Origin: Saprospiraceae bacterium
GTDB taxonomy: Bacteria > Bacteroidota > Bacteroidia > Chitinophagales > Saprospiraceae
Direction: 5' to 3'
DNA length: 56,187 nt
Assembly: GCA_020436835.1 (NCBI GenBank)
Contig: JAGQWZ010000039.1
Span: forward strand, 1-56,187
In this document: one piece after another, positions 44,877 to 53,188 of the stretch
Position numbering within the stretch: position 1 is the first letter of the stretch
Layout: every line of letters begins with the position of its first letter
Position numbers and translations under genes: made by a program
The notes under the pieces: model-generated
What the model saw: only the letters and a program-made list of their open reading frames with translations
What the model was told of the DNA's origin: nothing
Database searches by the model: none

Positions 44877-46271
44877 ATGGCAACCAACAAAAAATATCGA
44901 AAAGAGAAAGATAGCATAGGATACATCCAAGTGCCTGAAGATAAGTATTGGGCCGCACAAACGCAGCGATCAAGCGAGAACTTTAAAATTGGTGGACAGA
45001 AAATTCCCATTGAAGTTATCCGTGCATTTGCCATTCTGAAAAAGGCTGCCGCTCAAACCAATGTAGAGCTAAAAGTATTGCCGGCAAAAAAAGCCCGGCT
45101 GATTGAAAAAGTCTGCGATGAGATTTTGGCCGGGAAGTTAGATGATCAATTTCCTCTGGTTGTGTGGCAAACCGGGTCCGGAACGCAATCCAATATGAAT
45201 GTAAATGAAGTCATTGCAAACCGGGCGCATGTCCTTAGCGGGGGGAAACTCACTGACGAGCAGAAAGTCTTGCATCCCAATGACGATGTAAATAAGAGCC
45301 AGTCATCAAATGATACTTTTCCTACGGCGATGCATATTGCTGCCTATAAGTATGTGGTTGAGCATACAATCCCTGCGCTGGAGAATCTCCGGGATGTACT
45401 GAAAGAAAAATCATCGGCATTCATGAAAGTAGTAAAGATTGGCCGTACACACTTCATGGACGCAACTCCCGTCACCCTGGGTCAGGAATTGTCAGGATTT
45501 GTCTCGCAACTTGATCACGGTATTAAGACAATCAGCGCTTCGTTAAAGCACCTGTCAGAACTGGCATTAGGTGGGACTGCAGTAGGCACGGGGCTGAACA
45601 CACCCAAAGGATATGACAAATTAGTGGCGAAGAAAATTGCCGAGATCAGTGGTTTACCCTTTGTGACTGCTAAAAATAAGTTTGAGGCTTTAGCTGCACA
45701 TGATGCGATGGTAGAATCTCATGGTGCATTGAAGACTGTGGCTGTTTCATTAATGAAGATCGGCAACGATATTCGAATGCTATCCAGCGGACCCAGAAGC
45801 GGGATCGGAGAAATTAATATTCCCGCCAATGAGCCTGGCTCTTCGATTATGCCGGGAAAGGTCAATCCAACCCAATCCGAAGCTCTGACCATGGCCATGG
45901 CCCAGGTCATGGGGAATGATGTCGCCGTCAGTATCGGGGGGATGAATGGGCACTTTCAGTTGAACGTGTTTAAACCGCTGATCATTTTTAATTTCCTGAA
46001 TTCGGCCAGGTTGATAGCTGATGCATGTAACAGTTTTGAGGAACATTGCGTAAGAGGCCTGGAACCCAACTACGCCCGTATCAAGCAACATTTGAACAAT
46101 TCGTTAATGTTGGTTACTGCGCTTAATACCAAGATCGGCTATGACAAGGCAGCTGAAATCGCCAAAAAAGCCTATAAAGAAAATACAACGCTGAAAGAAG
46201 CGGCCCTGGCTTTAAATTATGTGTCAGCTGATGATTTCGACAAATGGGTCCGGCCTGAAGATATGATCTGA
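44877..46271 (+). CDS. fumC: Class II fumarate hydratase
   Basis: Interconverts fumarate and malate in the TCA cycle without an iron-sulfur cluster; a homotetramer, 464 aa. The signature loop [19 protein letters not shown] carries the catalytic serine; [19 protein letters not shown] and the TH in [16 protein letters not shown] are further active-site stretches. Because it starts 48 bp from the divergent DUF7009-like gene, the two promoters must overlap. The sequence form (GSGTQ...NMNVNEVI) is that of FumC rather than aspartase or argininosuccinate lyase. Confidence 0.96.
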   Translation: MATNKKYRKEKDSIGYIQVPEDKYWAAQTQRSSENFKIGGQKIPIEVIRAFAILKKAAAQTNVELKVLPAKKARLIEKVCDEILAGKLDDQFPLVVWQTGSGTQSNMNVNEVIANRAHVLSGGKLTDEQKVLHPNDDVNKSQSSNDTFPTAMHIAAYKYVVEHTIPALENLRDVLKEKSSAFMKVVKIGRTHFMDATPVTLGQELSGFVSQLDHGIKTISASLKHLSELALGGTAVGTGLNTPKGYDKLVAKKIAEISGLPFVTAKNKFEALAAHDAMVESHGALKTVAVSLMKIGNDIRMLSSGPRSGIGEINIPANEPGSSIMPGKVNPTQSEALTMAMAQVMGNDVAVSIGGMNGHFQLNVFKPLIIFNFLNSARLIADACNSFEEHCVRGLEPNYARIKQHLNNSLMLVTALNTKIGYDKAAEIAKKAYKENTTLKEAALALNYVSADDFDKWVRPEDMI

Positions 46272-46350
46272 TCTAATGCTGGATATAGCAGCAACAATTT
46301 GAGTGCGTCATTCCGTTCAGCAAGCATGAACGGCCAAAGAATATATAATT

Positions 46351-47766
46351 ATGGAGTTCCATTTATTTTCGGCAGAAACGTACCGAAAAAGAAGAGAAAA
46401 TCTGGTCAGCAATTTCGACCGGGGTCTGATATGGCTACCTGGTAATTCTGAAGCACCGATGAATTACCCGGATAACACGTATCATTTTCGACAAGACAGT
46501 AATTTCCTCTACTATGCCGGGGTGGATCTGCCTGACTTATCGCTATTGATCGATGTAGCGGAAGGAAAGACCTACTTATGCGGGGATAACCGATCCATTG
46601 AATTAGTGGTATGGATGGGGCCTCAGCCTTCCTTACAGGAAATAGGTAAAAGGGTAGGGATTGAAAATACGTTGACGAGCAATCAACTTTTGGAAAGGCT
46701 AAAAAAGGCAGTCCAGGTAAAAGAAGAGATACATTTTCTGCCACCTTATCGCGGACTTACCATAATTAAGATCGCTCATTGGTTAGATCGCGCCATTAAG
46801 GACATTAAATCCGGGGCATCTCTGCAATTGATAGAAGCGGTAATCGGTCAACGTTCAGTGAAAGAGGAGCAGGAGTTGAAGCAGATGGAAATTGCCCTTT
46901 CCATCACCCGGGATATGCATCTCGAAGTAATGTATGAAGCCAGGGTTGGCAGGAAGGAGAGTGAACTCATGGCTGGATTAATGGCCGTAATGTATCGGGA
47001 GAATGTAAATCTTGCTTATCCGGTCATTCTGACGGTCAATGGCCAAACACTGCACAATCACGATCACAGTCACGTGCTGCAAGAAGGCCAGCTTCTGCTC
47101 GGTGATTTCGGAGCCGAATGTCCAATGCACTACGCCGGCGATATTACCAGGACTGTTCCTGCCAATGGAGTTTTTAATGAGCGACAAAAGGAGATATACC
47201 AGATTGTCCTGGAAGGCCAGAAAACAGCTATTGAGATGATGGCCCCTGGCATTCCTTACCGCGATGTTCATCTGGCTGCGGCACGAAAAATGACCGAAGG
47301 TCTAATAGCGATGGGTCTTATGAAGGGTGATGTGGATGAGGCAGTTCAGAATGGAGCCCATGCTTTATTTTTCCCGCATGGATTGGGGCATATGATCGGT
47401 TTGGATGTGCACGACATGGAAGATTTGGGTGAAGACCTGCTTGGATATGATGGTGAGGTGAAAAGAAGCGCACAATTCGGACTCCGCTCTTTAAGGTACG
47501 GGAAGAAACTATCAGAAGGCAATGTGCTTACGGTAGAACCCGGGTTGTATTTTATTCCTGAATTGATCGATATTTGGGCGGACGAGAAAAAAAATGCTTC
47601 GTTTATTTGCTATAATAAATTAGAACCTTTCCGCGATTTTGGCGGCATTCGGATTGAGGATAATTTTGCGATCACCGAAACCGGCACGCAGTTGCTGGGT
47701 CCTGCCATTCCTAAAGAAACCAGAGATATTGAATTTTTAATGAGTGCAGATCGATTAACGGGCTAG
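46351..47766 (+). CDS. pepP: Aminopeptidase P family protein (Xaa-Pro aminopeptidase)
   Basis: A metallopeptidase that removes an N-terminal residue preceding proline; 471 aa with the usual two domains, AMP_N (1 to ~150) and the M24 'pita-bread' catalytic domain. Metal ligands are visible: Asp and Asp in LLGDFGAECPMHYAGDITRT, His in FFPHGLGHMIGLDVHD, and Glu in TVEPGLYF and GGIRIEDN. No signal peptide, so cytoplasmic. It may work downstream of the exported DPP-IV peptidase in peptide use, but the genes are far apart. Confidence 0.92.
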   Translation: MEFHLFSAETYRKRRENLVSNFDRGLIWLPGNSEAPMNYPDNTYHFRQDSNFLYYAGVDLPDLSLLIDVAEGKTYLCGDNRSIELVVWMGPQPSLQEIGKRVGIENTLTSNQLLERLKKAVQVKEEIHFLPPYRGLTIIKIAHWLDRAIKDIKSGASLQLIEAVIGQRSVKEEQELKQMEIALSITRDMHLEVMYEARVGRKESELMAGLMAVMYRENVNLAYPVILTVNGQTLHNHDHSHVLQEGQLLLGDFGAECPMHYAGDITRTVPANGVFNERQKEIYQIVLEGQKTAIEMMAPGIPYRDVHLAAARKMTEGLIAMGLMKGDVDEAVQNGAHALFFPHGLGHMIGLDVHDMEDLGEDLLGYDGEVKRSAQFGLRSLRYGKKLSEGNVLTVEPGLYFIPELIDIWADEKKNASFICYNKLEPFRDFGGIRIEDNFAITETGTQLLGPAIPKETRDIEFLMSADRLTG

Positions 47767-47902
47767 ACATCCCTGGCATTAGCAAGTATTTATCAATTTC
47801 TCCGGTTTAACTGTTCGAGTATACGCTCCTCGTTTCTCCCTTTGTACCGCTGACTATTCTTTGAGAAATGGGTGTTTTAAAATGAATTAATCTGCTTTGA
47901 AT

Positions 47903-48523
47903 TTAATCCTGAAAATTCTGAGATAGCAAAAAAGATGGTATGCTGGTAGGTGCGATCAAATTTCCAAATGCGTCAAAAAAGTAGATTTCATCATCATATA
48001 AGGGAGATTGACAATCCACTTTTTCAGTATAGTCATTTAATTTAAAGCCGATCACCGGTAAACCTGAATCATTGTAAAAGGGTATGGGAAAGGCCGATTT
48101 TTCCCGAAATTGAAGAAAGGCTCGCTCCGGATCTCGAACATCAATAGTAAGAATATCATAGTAGCTATTAACTACCAAATAATTTCCTTTTAATAGAAAA
48201 TCACGGACACCTGGAATTGAGATGAAATTCAGATGTTTTTTTATTGAATCATTTTCAATGTAATCGTAGATATGAATTCCCCGGTCTATGTCCTGCACAA
48301 AAAGAAGTTCTTCCTTCAAGACTACTTTACCGGGATTCTTGATATCTGCAATTTTCGTGTTTGAAACTTCTTTCCTTAAATCCTCTAATGGAGCAAAGAT
48401 AGGACTGGCTCTTACGTAGGTTACTTCTCGCAGGCAAATCTGATCATCACATGAAACCAGCAGGGTATAAAATAGCAAAAGAGCGAATAGCAAGGTTTCT
48501 CTCATCTGGCATGCCCGTTTCAT
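47903..48523 (-). CDS. Lipoprotein with LVIVD-like repeats, function unknown
   Basis: A 206-aa protein with a lipoprotein signal (LLFYTLLVSC). The mature part has two or three short repeats resembling LVIVD beta-propeller blades (VLKEELLFVQDIDRGIHIYD and LLKGNYLVVNSYYDILTIDV), too few for a closed propeller. Related Bacteroidota lipoproteins of this size exist; function unknown. The start at 48523 is the longest; ATG 48505 (MRETLLF) gives an equally good signal peptide. Confidence 0.72.
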   Translation of the reverse strand: MKRACQMRETLLFALLLFYTLLVSCDDQICLREVTYVRASPIFAPLEDLRKEVSNTKIADIKNPGKVVLKEELLFVQDIDRGIHIYDYIENDSIKKHLNFISIPGVRDFLLKGNYLVVNSYYDILTIDVRDPERAFLQFREKSAFPIPFYNDSGLPVIGFKLNDYTEKVDCQSPLYDDEIYFFDAFGNLIAPTSIPSFLLSQNFQD

Positions 48524-48622
48524 AAATAACGGTGAGTTGCCTGATTATTGCTTGTTTCTTAAAAAATTTAACATTAAAGTGGCCAAGAAAAATTTGGGAG
48601 ATCAAACATCTATTGAATAATT

Positions 48623-49999
48623 CTACATGACCGGTTTGATCTTGATATTTCTGAATTTTATCTCATCCCCATGATTTTGGAGTAAGATGTGACCTTTATC
48701 TCCTAAGCCGAAGTTTTTAAAGTCCTTGTATTTACTATTCTTTACCAATGTGAGAAACTCCCTGGAACCTCTTTTATACTCGAGGACTTTTATATAGTTC
48801 AACCAATGTTCGACGGTATTATCCGGACGGGAAACAATTCTTATATGATTCCATTCTCCGGGGGGTCTCACAAAACGGTCCGGTTTGTCCGCTTCAATCA
48901 GGTCATACAAAGAAGCCAGGGTATGGGTAGGGGGTAATCCACCTTCTTCTTTGACCAGAGGATGATCATTATCGTCTATAATTTGATATTCCAACCCGAT
49001 TCCTGATGTTCCGGTATTATGGTCACCGGTCACGAAGTATTTAATCCCGCTGTTTCCTCCCTTAGAAAGGTTAAATTCCAATTGAAAGTCGAAAGATCCA
49101 AATTCGTCGCGAGTCACTAAATCCCCAACCTTAACCTCAGCGTCTGCAGGTTTCTCATAGCATAGGTTTCCCTCTGAAATTTTCCAGCCCTGACCGGGAA
49201 ATTCGTCTTTATTCACTTCTTTCCATTGATCTGTATTCGTACCGTCAAAAAGGAAAACCCAGCCTAGTTTTTTCTCCGCCTCACTCATGTCGTTGGCCTT
49301 GGTATTTGCGATGAAGGGAAAGTTTCCTTCCCGTGCTTCGGGGTTTTCTTTCAAACGGATATTACGCCAGCGGATTTTTCTTCCCACCAGTTCCGCCCGA
49401 TCGATAGAATGGATTTGCAGTGCAATGAATCCATTCATTGTCATATCGTCGATCAGATAGGCTGCCGGTACATCATTCACCCAGGTTTTAATGTCGGGAC
49501 CGATTGCTTCGACATAGATTTTATTCCAATCCATTGGTTTATAAGCCTTTCCTCCCGAAGGATTAAGGCCCATGGGAAACAACCATCCGCGTCTTGATTC
49601 GTCATAAATTCCTCCGGACCAGGCACGGCTACTCGGATCAATTTCTGCCTGGTACCCGTGTACCTTTCCATTCATGTAGTTGGTGCTATTACTTCTGAAT
49701 TGAACACCCGAATTGATGAAGGTGTCAATTTTCACTTCGAATTCCAGGGCAAAATTTCCAAATTTCTGATCGGTGGTAAGGAATGTATTTGGAGTATTTC
49801 GCTTTGTTGTACCAATGATCTGTCCTTCCTCCACCGTAAATTCTGCGTTACCATTCAGGCGACTCCATCCGTCCAGGTCTTCACCATTGAAGAGGATGTG
49901 CCAGCCATCTACGATCTCCACGGTAGAAGGTGAATTAGTGCAAGAAAAGTGTAAACTGATGCTCGTCATCAGCACACTGAAAATCAAAATCTTATGCAT
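48623..49999 (-). CDS. Lipoprotein with two DUF1080 (3-keto-disaccharide hydrolase-like) domains
   Basis: A 458-aa lipoprotein (signal ending SLHFSC). Two tandem DUF1080 jelly-roll domains follow: about 30-215 (GWHILFNGEDLDGW; VKIDTFINSGVQFRS) and about 245-455 (GWVFLFDGTNTDQW; GGNSGIKYFVTGD). This family belongs to the concanavalin-like lectin/glucanase fold; some members act on 3-keto-disaccharides, others are only carbohydrate-binding. Probably acts on a glycan at the outer membrane. It has its own -7 element at 50062. No SusC/SusD genes accompany it. Confidence 0.88.
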   Translation of the reverse strand: MHKILIFSVLMTSISLHFSCTNSPSTVEIVDGWHILFNGEDLDGWSRLNGNAEFTVEEGQIIGTTKRNTPNTFLTTDQKFGNFALEFEVKIDTFINSGVQFRSNSTNYMNGKVHGYQAEIDPSSRAWSGGIYDESRRGWLFPMGLNPSGGKAYKPMDWNKIYVEAIGPDIKTWVNDVPAAYLIDDMTMNGFIALQIHSIDRAELVGRKIRWRNIRLKENPEAREGNFPFIANTKANDMSEAEKKLGWVFLFDGTNTDQWKEVNKDEFPGQGWKISEGNLCYEKPADAEVKVGDLVTRDEFGSFDFQLEFNLSKGGNSGIKYFVTGDHNTGTSGIGLEYQIIDDNDHPLVKEEGGLPPTHTLASLYDLIEADKPDRFVRPPGEWNHIRIVSRPDNTVEHWLNYIKVLEYKRGSREFLTLVKNSKYKDFKNFGLGDKGHILLQNHGDEIKFRNIKIKPVM

Positions 50000-50061
50000 T
50001 GCTCATATTGTTAGTAAGGGTGGAAAATTCCAATGTTTGTGAGCTTTTTCGAATCAGGGCG

Positions 50062-50069
50062 CAAAGATA
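50062..50069 (-). promoter_or_regulatory. -7 element for the DUF1080 lipoprotein gene (TATCTTTG)
   Basis: The minus strand reads TATCTTTG, a perfect TAnnTTTG match, 62 bp before the ATG at 49999. Confidence 0.55.
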
Positions 50070-50242
50070 GCTAACTTCTTGAAGATCTGTGTAGTTGGAT
50101 GTAGGATACCCGGATACGTCACTCTTTATTAATACCTAATTAATTTCCACATGGTTCACTACCAGAGTAAATTGGATCATTTTTTGTGGCTGTCCGACCG
50201 ATGAATATTTCTTAACTTGTAGATTAACTCAAGGATTACGGT

Positions 50243-51583
50243 ATGAAACCTGGTGACCTGATCATTGAAACGCTTGGCGCCCGCACGATAAAATCTCCTC
50301 TGGCTCATCAACGATTGGCCGGTTTCCACTTCATAGATGATAGTGAGCGCATCCTTTTTAACACCATTTATAACGAGGAGCATGCCAATGGCGAATGGGA
50401 GAATCCCCTGAGCATGGAAATGGCAGGTCCAAGGGAGAATATCTATTTTGATCCATCCAAAACAACCGCAGCGATTGTGACATGCGGAGGCATTTGCCCG
50501 GGCATCAATAATGTGATCCGCAGCCTGGTGATGACTTTACATTATCGCTATGGGGTAGACCGGATTCTCGGAGTGCAGTACGGCTATCAGGGCTTTATCG
50601 CCGATTACGGACACCCCTTCGTTGACCTGACTCCCAAACTGGTTTCCGATATTCATCAGTTTGGTGGAACGATATTGGGATCTTCGCGAGGAAAGCAAGA
50701 TACCGGAGCAATTGTAGATTGCCTCCAGCGGAATGGCGTGAGTATTCTGTTTACGATCGGTGGGGATGGCACCCTGAGAGGCGCAAATCTGATTGCGGAG
50801 GAAATCACCCGCCGAAACCTGAAAATATCCGTTGTTGGAATCCCTAAAACGATTGACAACGATATCAACCATATCGAGAAGACCTTTGGCTTTGAAACTT
50901 CATTCACCATTGCCAGTCCCATCATCCGGGATGCACACAATGAAGCTCAGGGAGCCTACAATGGAGTAGCTATTGTAAAATTAATGGGCCGGGACTCCGG
51001 ATTTATCGCTGCCAATGCCGCGTTGGCCATGCCCGAAGTAAATCTGGTATTGGTTCCGGAAATTGAATTTGACTTGCATGGTGAAAATGGTTTGATGGAG
51101 ATAATCCGAAAAAGACTTGAACGCAAACACCATTGTCTGATCGTGGTTGCGGAAGGTGCCGGTCAATCCCATTTTCAGAAAAAGAAGGAGACGGATGCAT
51201 CCGGAAATATCATCTACAATGATATCGGGATCTTTTTGAAAAATCAGATTCGTCGCTATTTTGAGGAGATTAAAATGGAGGTAGTGATCAAGTACATCGA
51301 CCCCAGCTATATAATAAGAAGTGCGCCGGCAAATCCTAGTGACAGTATCTTCTGCAACAAATTGGGAATCAGTGCGGTACATGCTGGCATGGCGGGTAAG
51401 ACCAATGTCGTGGTGGGAAGAAGGAACAATGCTTTTATCCACCTGCCAATTGAACTGGTCATACAGGAAAGGAAGAAGATTAATGTACAAAGTGACTTGT
51501 GGATCAACCTTCTGGAAACGACCGGACAGCCGATTAGCATGAAAAATCCCCCACGGTCAAGATCCAAGACTCGTTCTGTCTGA
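50243..51583 (+). CDS. pfkA: 6-phosphofructokinase, long (group II-like) type
   Basis: Phosphorylates fructose 6-phosphate in glycolysis; 446 aa, much longer than the ~320-aa E. coli PfkA and of the type shared with spirochaetes, PPi-PFKs and plant PFKs. Motifs: CGGICPGINNVIRSLV (81-96), GGDGT (173-177) and PKTIDND (201-207). The Gly in GGDG predicts ATP rather than pyrophosphate as phosphoryl donor (PPi enzymes have GGDD), whereas the Lys in PKTIDND is the form of PPi and plant enzymes. Monocistronic; the hairpin at 51613 follows. Regulation by allosteric effectors is not predictable. Confidence 0.92.
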   Translation: MKPGDLIIETLGARTIKSPLAHQRLAGFHFIDDSERILFNTIYNEEHANGEWENPLSMEMAGPRENIYFDPSKTTAAIVTCGGICPGINNVIRSLVMTLHYRYGVDRILGVQYGYQGFIADYGHPFVDLTPKLVSDIHQFGGTILGSSRGKQDTGAIVDCLQRNGVSILFTIGGDGTLRGANLIAEEITRRNLKISVVGIPKTIDNDINHIEKTFGFETSFTIASPIIRDAHNEAQGAYNGVAIVKLMGRDSGFIAANAALAMPEVNLVLVPEIEFDLHGENGLMEIIRKRLERKHHCLIVVAEGAGQSHFQKKKETDASGNIIYNDIGIFLKNQIRRYFEEIKMEVVIKYIDPSYIIRSAPANPSDSIFCNKLGISAVHAGMAGKTNVVVGRRNNAFIHLPIELVIQERKKINVQSDLWINLLETTGQPISMKNPPRSRSKTRSV

Positions 51584-51601
51584 CATTCGCTTTCATTTGA
51601 A

Positions 51602-51643
51602 GATAAAAAGAACGCCTCCTGAAAATAACTTCTTCAGGAGGCG
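51602..51643 (-). terminator. Intrinsic terminator at the end of module copy 1
   Basis: On the minus strand an 11-bp stem (CGCCTCCTGAA with TTCAGGAGGCG; 51643-51633 and 51623-51613) is followed by TTCTTTTTATC. On the plus strand the hairpin lies 30 bp after pfkA but lacks a T-run. Confidence 0.75.
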
Positions 51644-51904
51644 CGAATAATTACTAACCAAAACTATGACTATGAAAGGCCGCTGCACTTTTGCAGGGTA
51701 TGATTTTCTGGGTGATCTAATTTTTAGATGGAATGCCCGGCTGGGGTCAACGCCGGGCATTTGGGGTTCAACTTAGATGGTTTTTCAGGGTCTGAACAAA
51801 ATCTACTGCTATGAAGAAACTTTACTTTTAAAGATTCGATGGTTTTGAACTGCTTTCATCTATCAGTGGAATGAATCGTTCAGATGTCCGGGTTTTTTCA
51901 AATC

Positions 51905-51921
51905 TTAACATTTTCTTAACG
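51905..51921. promoter_or_regulatory. PhoP-box-like direct repeat (TTAACA-N5-TTAACG)
   Basis: Plus-strand TTAACA (51905-51910), spacer TTTTC, TTAACG (51916-51921): two half-sites 11 bp apart, the geometry of OmpR/PhoB-family regulators and close to the Bacillus PhoP consensus TTAACA-N5-TTAACA. It lies 7 bp after the stop codon of the gene at 51929, at the minus-strand head of module copy 1. Confidence 0.4.
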
Positions 51922-51928
51922 TTTTGGT

Positions 51929-52582
51929 CTATTGTACGGAGAATACACTTTCGAAGGACATGGAACCTCCACAATGGTCCTGGGCGATTGCCTTTAGTTT
52001 ATAGGATCCAGGGTTCAGGTTGTAAAGGAGTTGGTCCGAAAGCATTCTTCCCCATTCAAATGGATAGGATCTGTCACTCCGTACCAACTTGTTATTCAGA
52101 TACAAATCAATGAACTTGATGTCTGTTCGTTTGTCCGGCTCTACTTTGACCAAAACATTTGAACCCTTAGTAAATGATTTATTCTTTGCGGGTGATACAA
52201 TATTGCAAGTGGTCACACAAAGGGTAGGCGTATAGATCTGCAGGCATGGATAATACCAAACCCGGACTTTTCTGGCACCTCTGAGAATGTAGTTTGCCCG
52301 GTCATCCTGTGGACATTTTCCTTTATAATTGCCTGCACAATCATACCAATAGGCATAGCTGGTCTTGCTCCGGCAATTATACAACTTGAAATAGGTTTTG
52401 CCGGATCGCTCATATTGCACGATGGCTTTATTCGGATCTTGTTGCTTAAGCGTTCTAAGCCAGTGAAGTTCATTAAGAGGATTGAAAGTGAAACATACTG
52501 CCATTTTTCCGGAGGGAGAATGGCTACCGGGATCGGTGGGAGGGATCAATGAGATCAATATCCCGAAAATTAGGTACTTCAT
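51929..52582 (-). CDS. Secreted Cys-rich protein with Ig-like domain (paralogue B)
   Basis: A 217-aa exported protein: signal peptide (about 1-22), a Cys/aromatic-rich domain (33-113; LHWLRTLKQQDP, GKTYFKLYNC, YAYWYDCAGNY, ARKVRVWYYPC) and one bacterial Ig-like (Big_7-type) domain (126-217; FIDLYLNNKLVRSD, YPFEWGRM, LNPGSYKLKAIA). Both domains recur in the same order in the neighbour at 53189, so they are tandem paralogues. The first domain slightly resembles Bacteroidota lipoprotein domains of the DUF6970 kind; I cannot name it. No T9SS sorting domain. The frame continues to 52651, but ATG 52582 is where the signal peptide begins. Non-coding modules lie on both sides. Confidence 0.8.
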   Translation of the reverse strand: MKYLIFGILISLIPPTDPGSHSPSGKMAVCFTFNPLNELHWLRTLKQQDPNKAIVQYERSGKTYFKLYNCRSKTSYAYWYDCAGNYKGKCPQDDRANYILRGARKVRVWYYPCLQIYTPTLCVTTCNIVSPAKNKSFTKGSNVLVKVEPDKRTDIKFIDLYLNNKLVRSDRSYPFEWGRMLSDQLLYNLNPGSYKLKAIAQDHCGGSMSFESVFSVQ

Positions 52583-52683
52583 TCTTGATAAATTTAATTG
52601 GTTAACCTTTGGTGGTTTAAGCTTGCAGGTTGTCCTTCCGGTCGGAATCAATTAGCAATTCTTTAACGCAATCCGGGATAGCA

Positions 52684-52723
52684 TAAAAGGGAGCGCCTCC
52701 TGAAAGGAGATTTCAGGAGGCGC
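52684..52723 (-). terminator. Intrinsic terminator at the end of module copy 2
   Basis: A perfect 13-bp stem (GCGCCTCCTGAAA with TTTCAGGAGGCGC, loop of 5) reads on the minus strand into TCCCTTTTATGC. The T-tract is weaker than that of copy 1. Confidence 0.6.
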
Positions 52724-52990
52724 AGATCACATAAATTACTCAACCAAACTATGACTATGAAGGGCCACTGCACTTTTGCAGGGTTATGCTATGGGGTTAT
52801 TTAATCTTTCAAATGGTGGCCCGGCTCTCTAATAAGCCGGGCCGAATTGGGGTTCAACTTAGATGGTTTTTCAGGGTCTAAACAAAATCTACTGCTATGA
52901 AGAAACTTTACTTTTAAAGATCGATGGTTTTGAACTGCTTACATCTTATAGTGAATATCACGGCTAAAATGTCCCTTCGGCTTATGATTC

Positions 52991-53007
52991 TTAACATTTT
53001 CTTAACA
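52991..53007. promoter_or_regulatory. PhoP-box-like direct repeat (TTAACA-N5-TTAACA)
   Basis: Two perfect TTAACA half-sites (52991-52996 and 53002-53007) with spacer TTTTC, 11 bp start to start. At the same place in module copy 2 as the box at 51905 in copy 1, although the ~50 bp between box and conserved block have diverged. Confidence 0.45.
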
Positions 53008-53115
53008 CATTCATGATTTCATGAATCTGCAGCACGGCGAGGAATGCATCCCAATACACTTTTATATAAGCAGGATTCGCATGCGGTTATTTCCTTTTCT
53101 CTCGGATCAAATAGC

Positions 53116-53144
53116 AAAAAGGCCATTCCTGGTGGAACGGCCTT
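53116..53144 (-). terminator. Intrinsic terminator of the gene at 53189
   Basis: On the minus strand AAGGCC...GGCCTT (with an inner GTTCC/GGAAT extension and a loop of 4) is followed by TTTTT; it lies 44 bp after the stop of the Ig-like protein gene. Confidence 0.8.
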
Positions 53145-53188
53145 GATAATTGAATCTCAACATTGCTGTTTCTTTATTCCGGCGGCTA

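Larger units (their letters stand above)
51602..51921 (-). ncRNA. Duplicated structured non-coding module, copy 1
   Basis: A 320-bp non-coding stretch almost repeated at 52684-53007. In minus-strand order it has the TTAACA-type box (51921-51905), a divergent spacer, a 95-nt block (51855-51761) matching copy 2 except for one substitution and one indel, a 10-bp hairpin (51761-51752 with 51741-51732), a CTGCA/TGCAG hairpin (51696-51683), the motif TTCATAGTCATAG, and an 11-bp hairpin with T-tail (51643-51602). Inside the block, GTTCAA (51766-51771) can pair with TTGAAC (51845-51850), and CTTTA with TAAAG at 51820-51833. The T-tail favours a minus-strand transcript, but the strand and RNA nature are inferred. 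A mobile element or decayed leader is the alternative. Confidence 0.5.
52684..53007 (-). ncRNA. Duplicated structured non-coding module, copy 2
   Basis: Second copy of the module at 51602-51921. The 94-nt block is 52847-52940. The hairpins correspond: 52818-52826 with 52835-52843 (9 bp; GGCCCGGCT/AGCCGGGCC), 52768-52781 (CTGCA/TGCAG) and 52693-52705 with 52711-52723 (13 bp). Relative to copy 1 the loops of the first and third differ completely while their stems persist, and one pair of the first stem changes from T-A to G-C on both sides. The upstream minus-strand gene (53189) already has its own terminator at 53116-53144, so this module would need its own promoter. No reading frame is shared between copies beyond the first ten or so codons from the conserved ATGACTATG. 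Confidence 0.5.
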
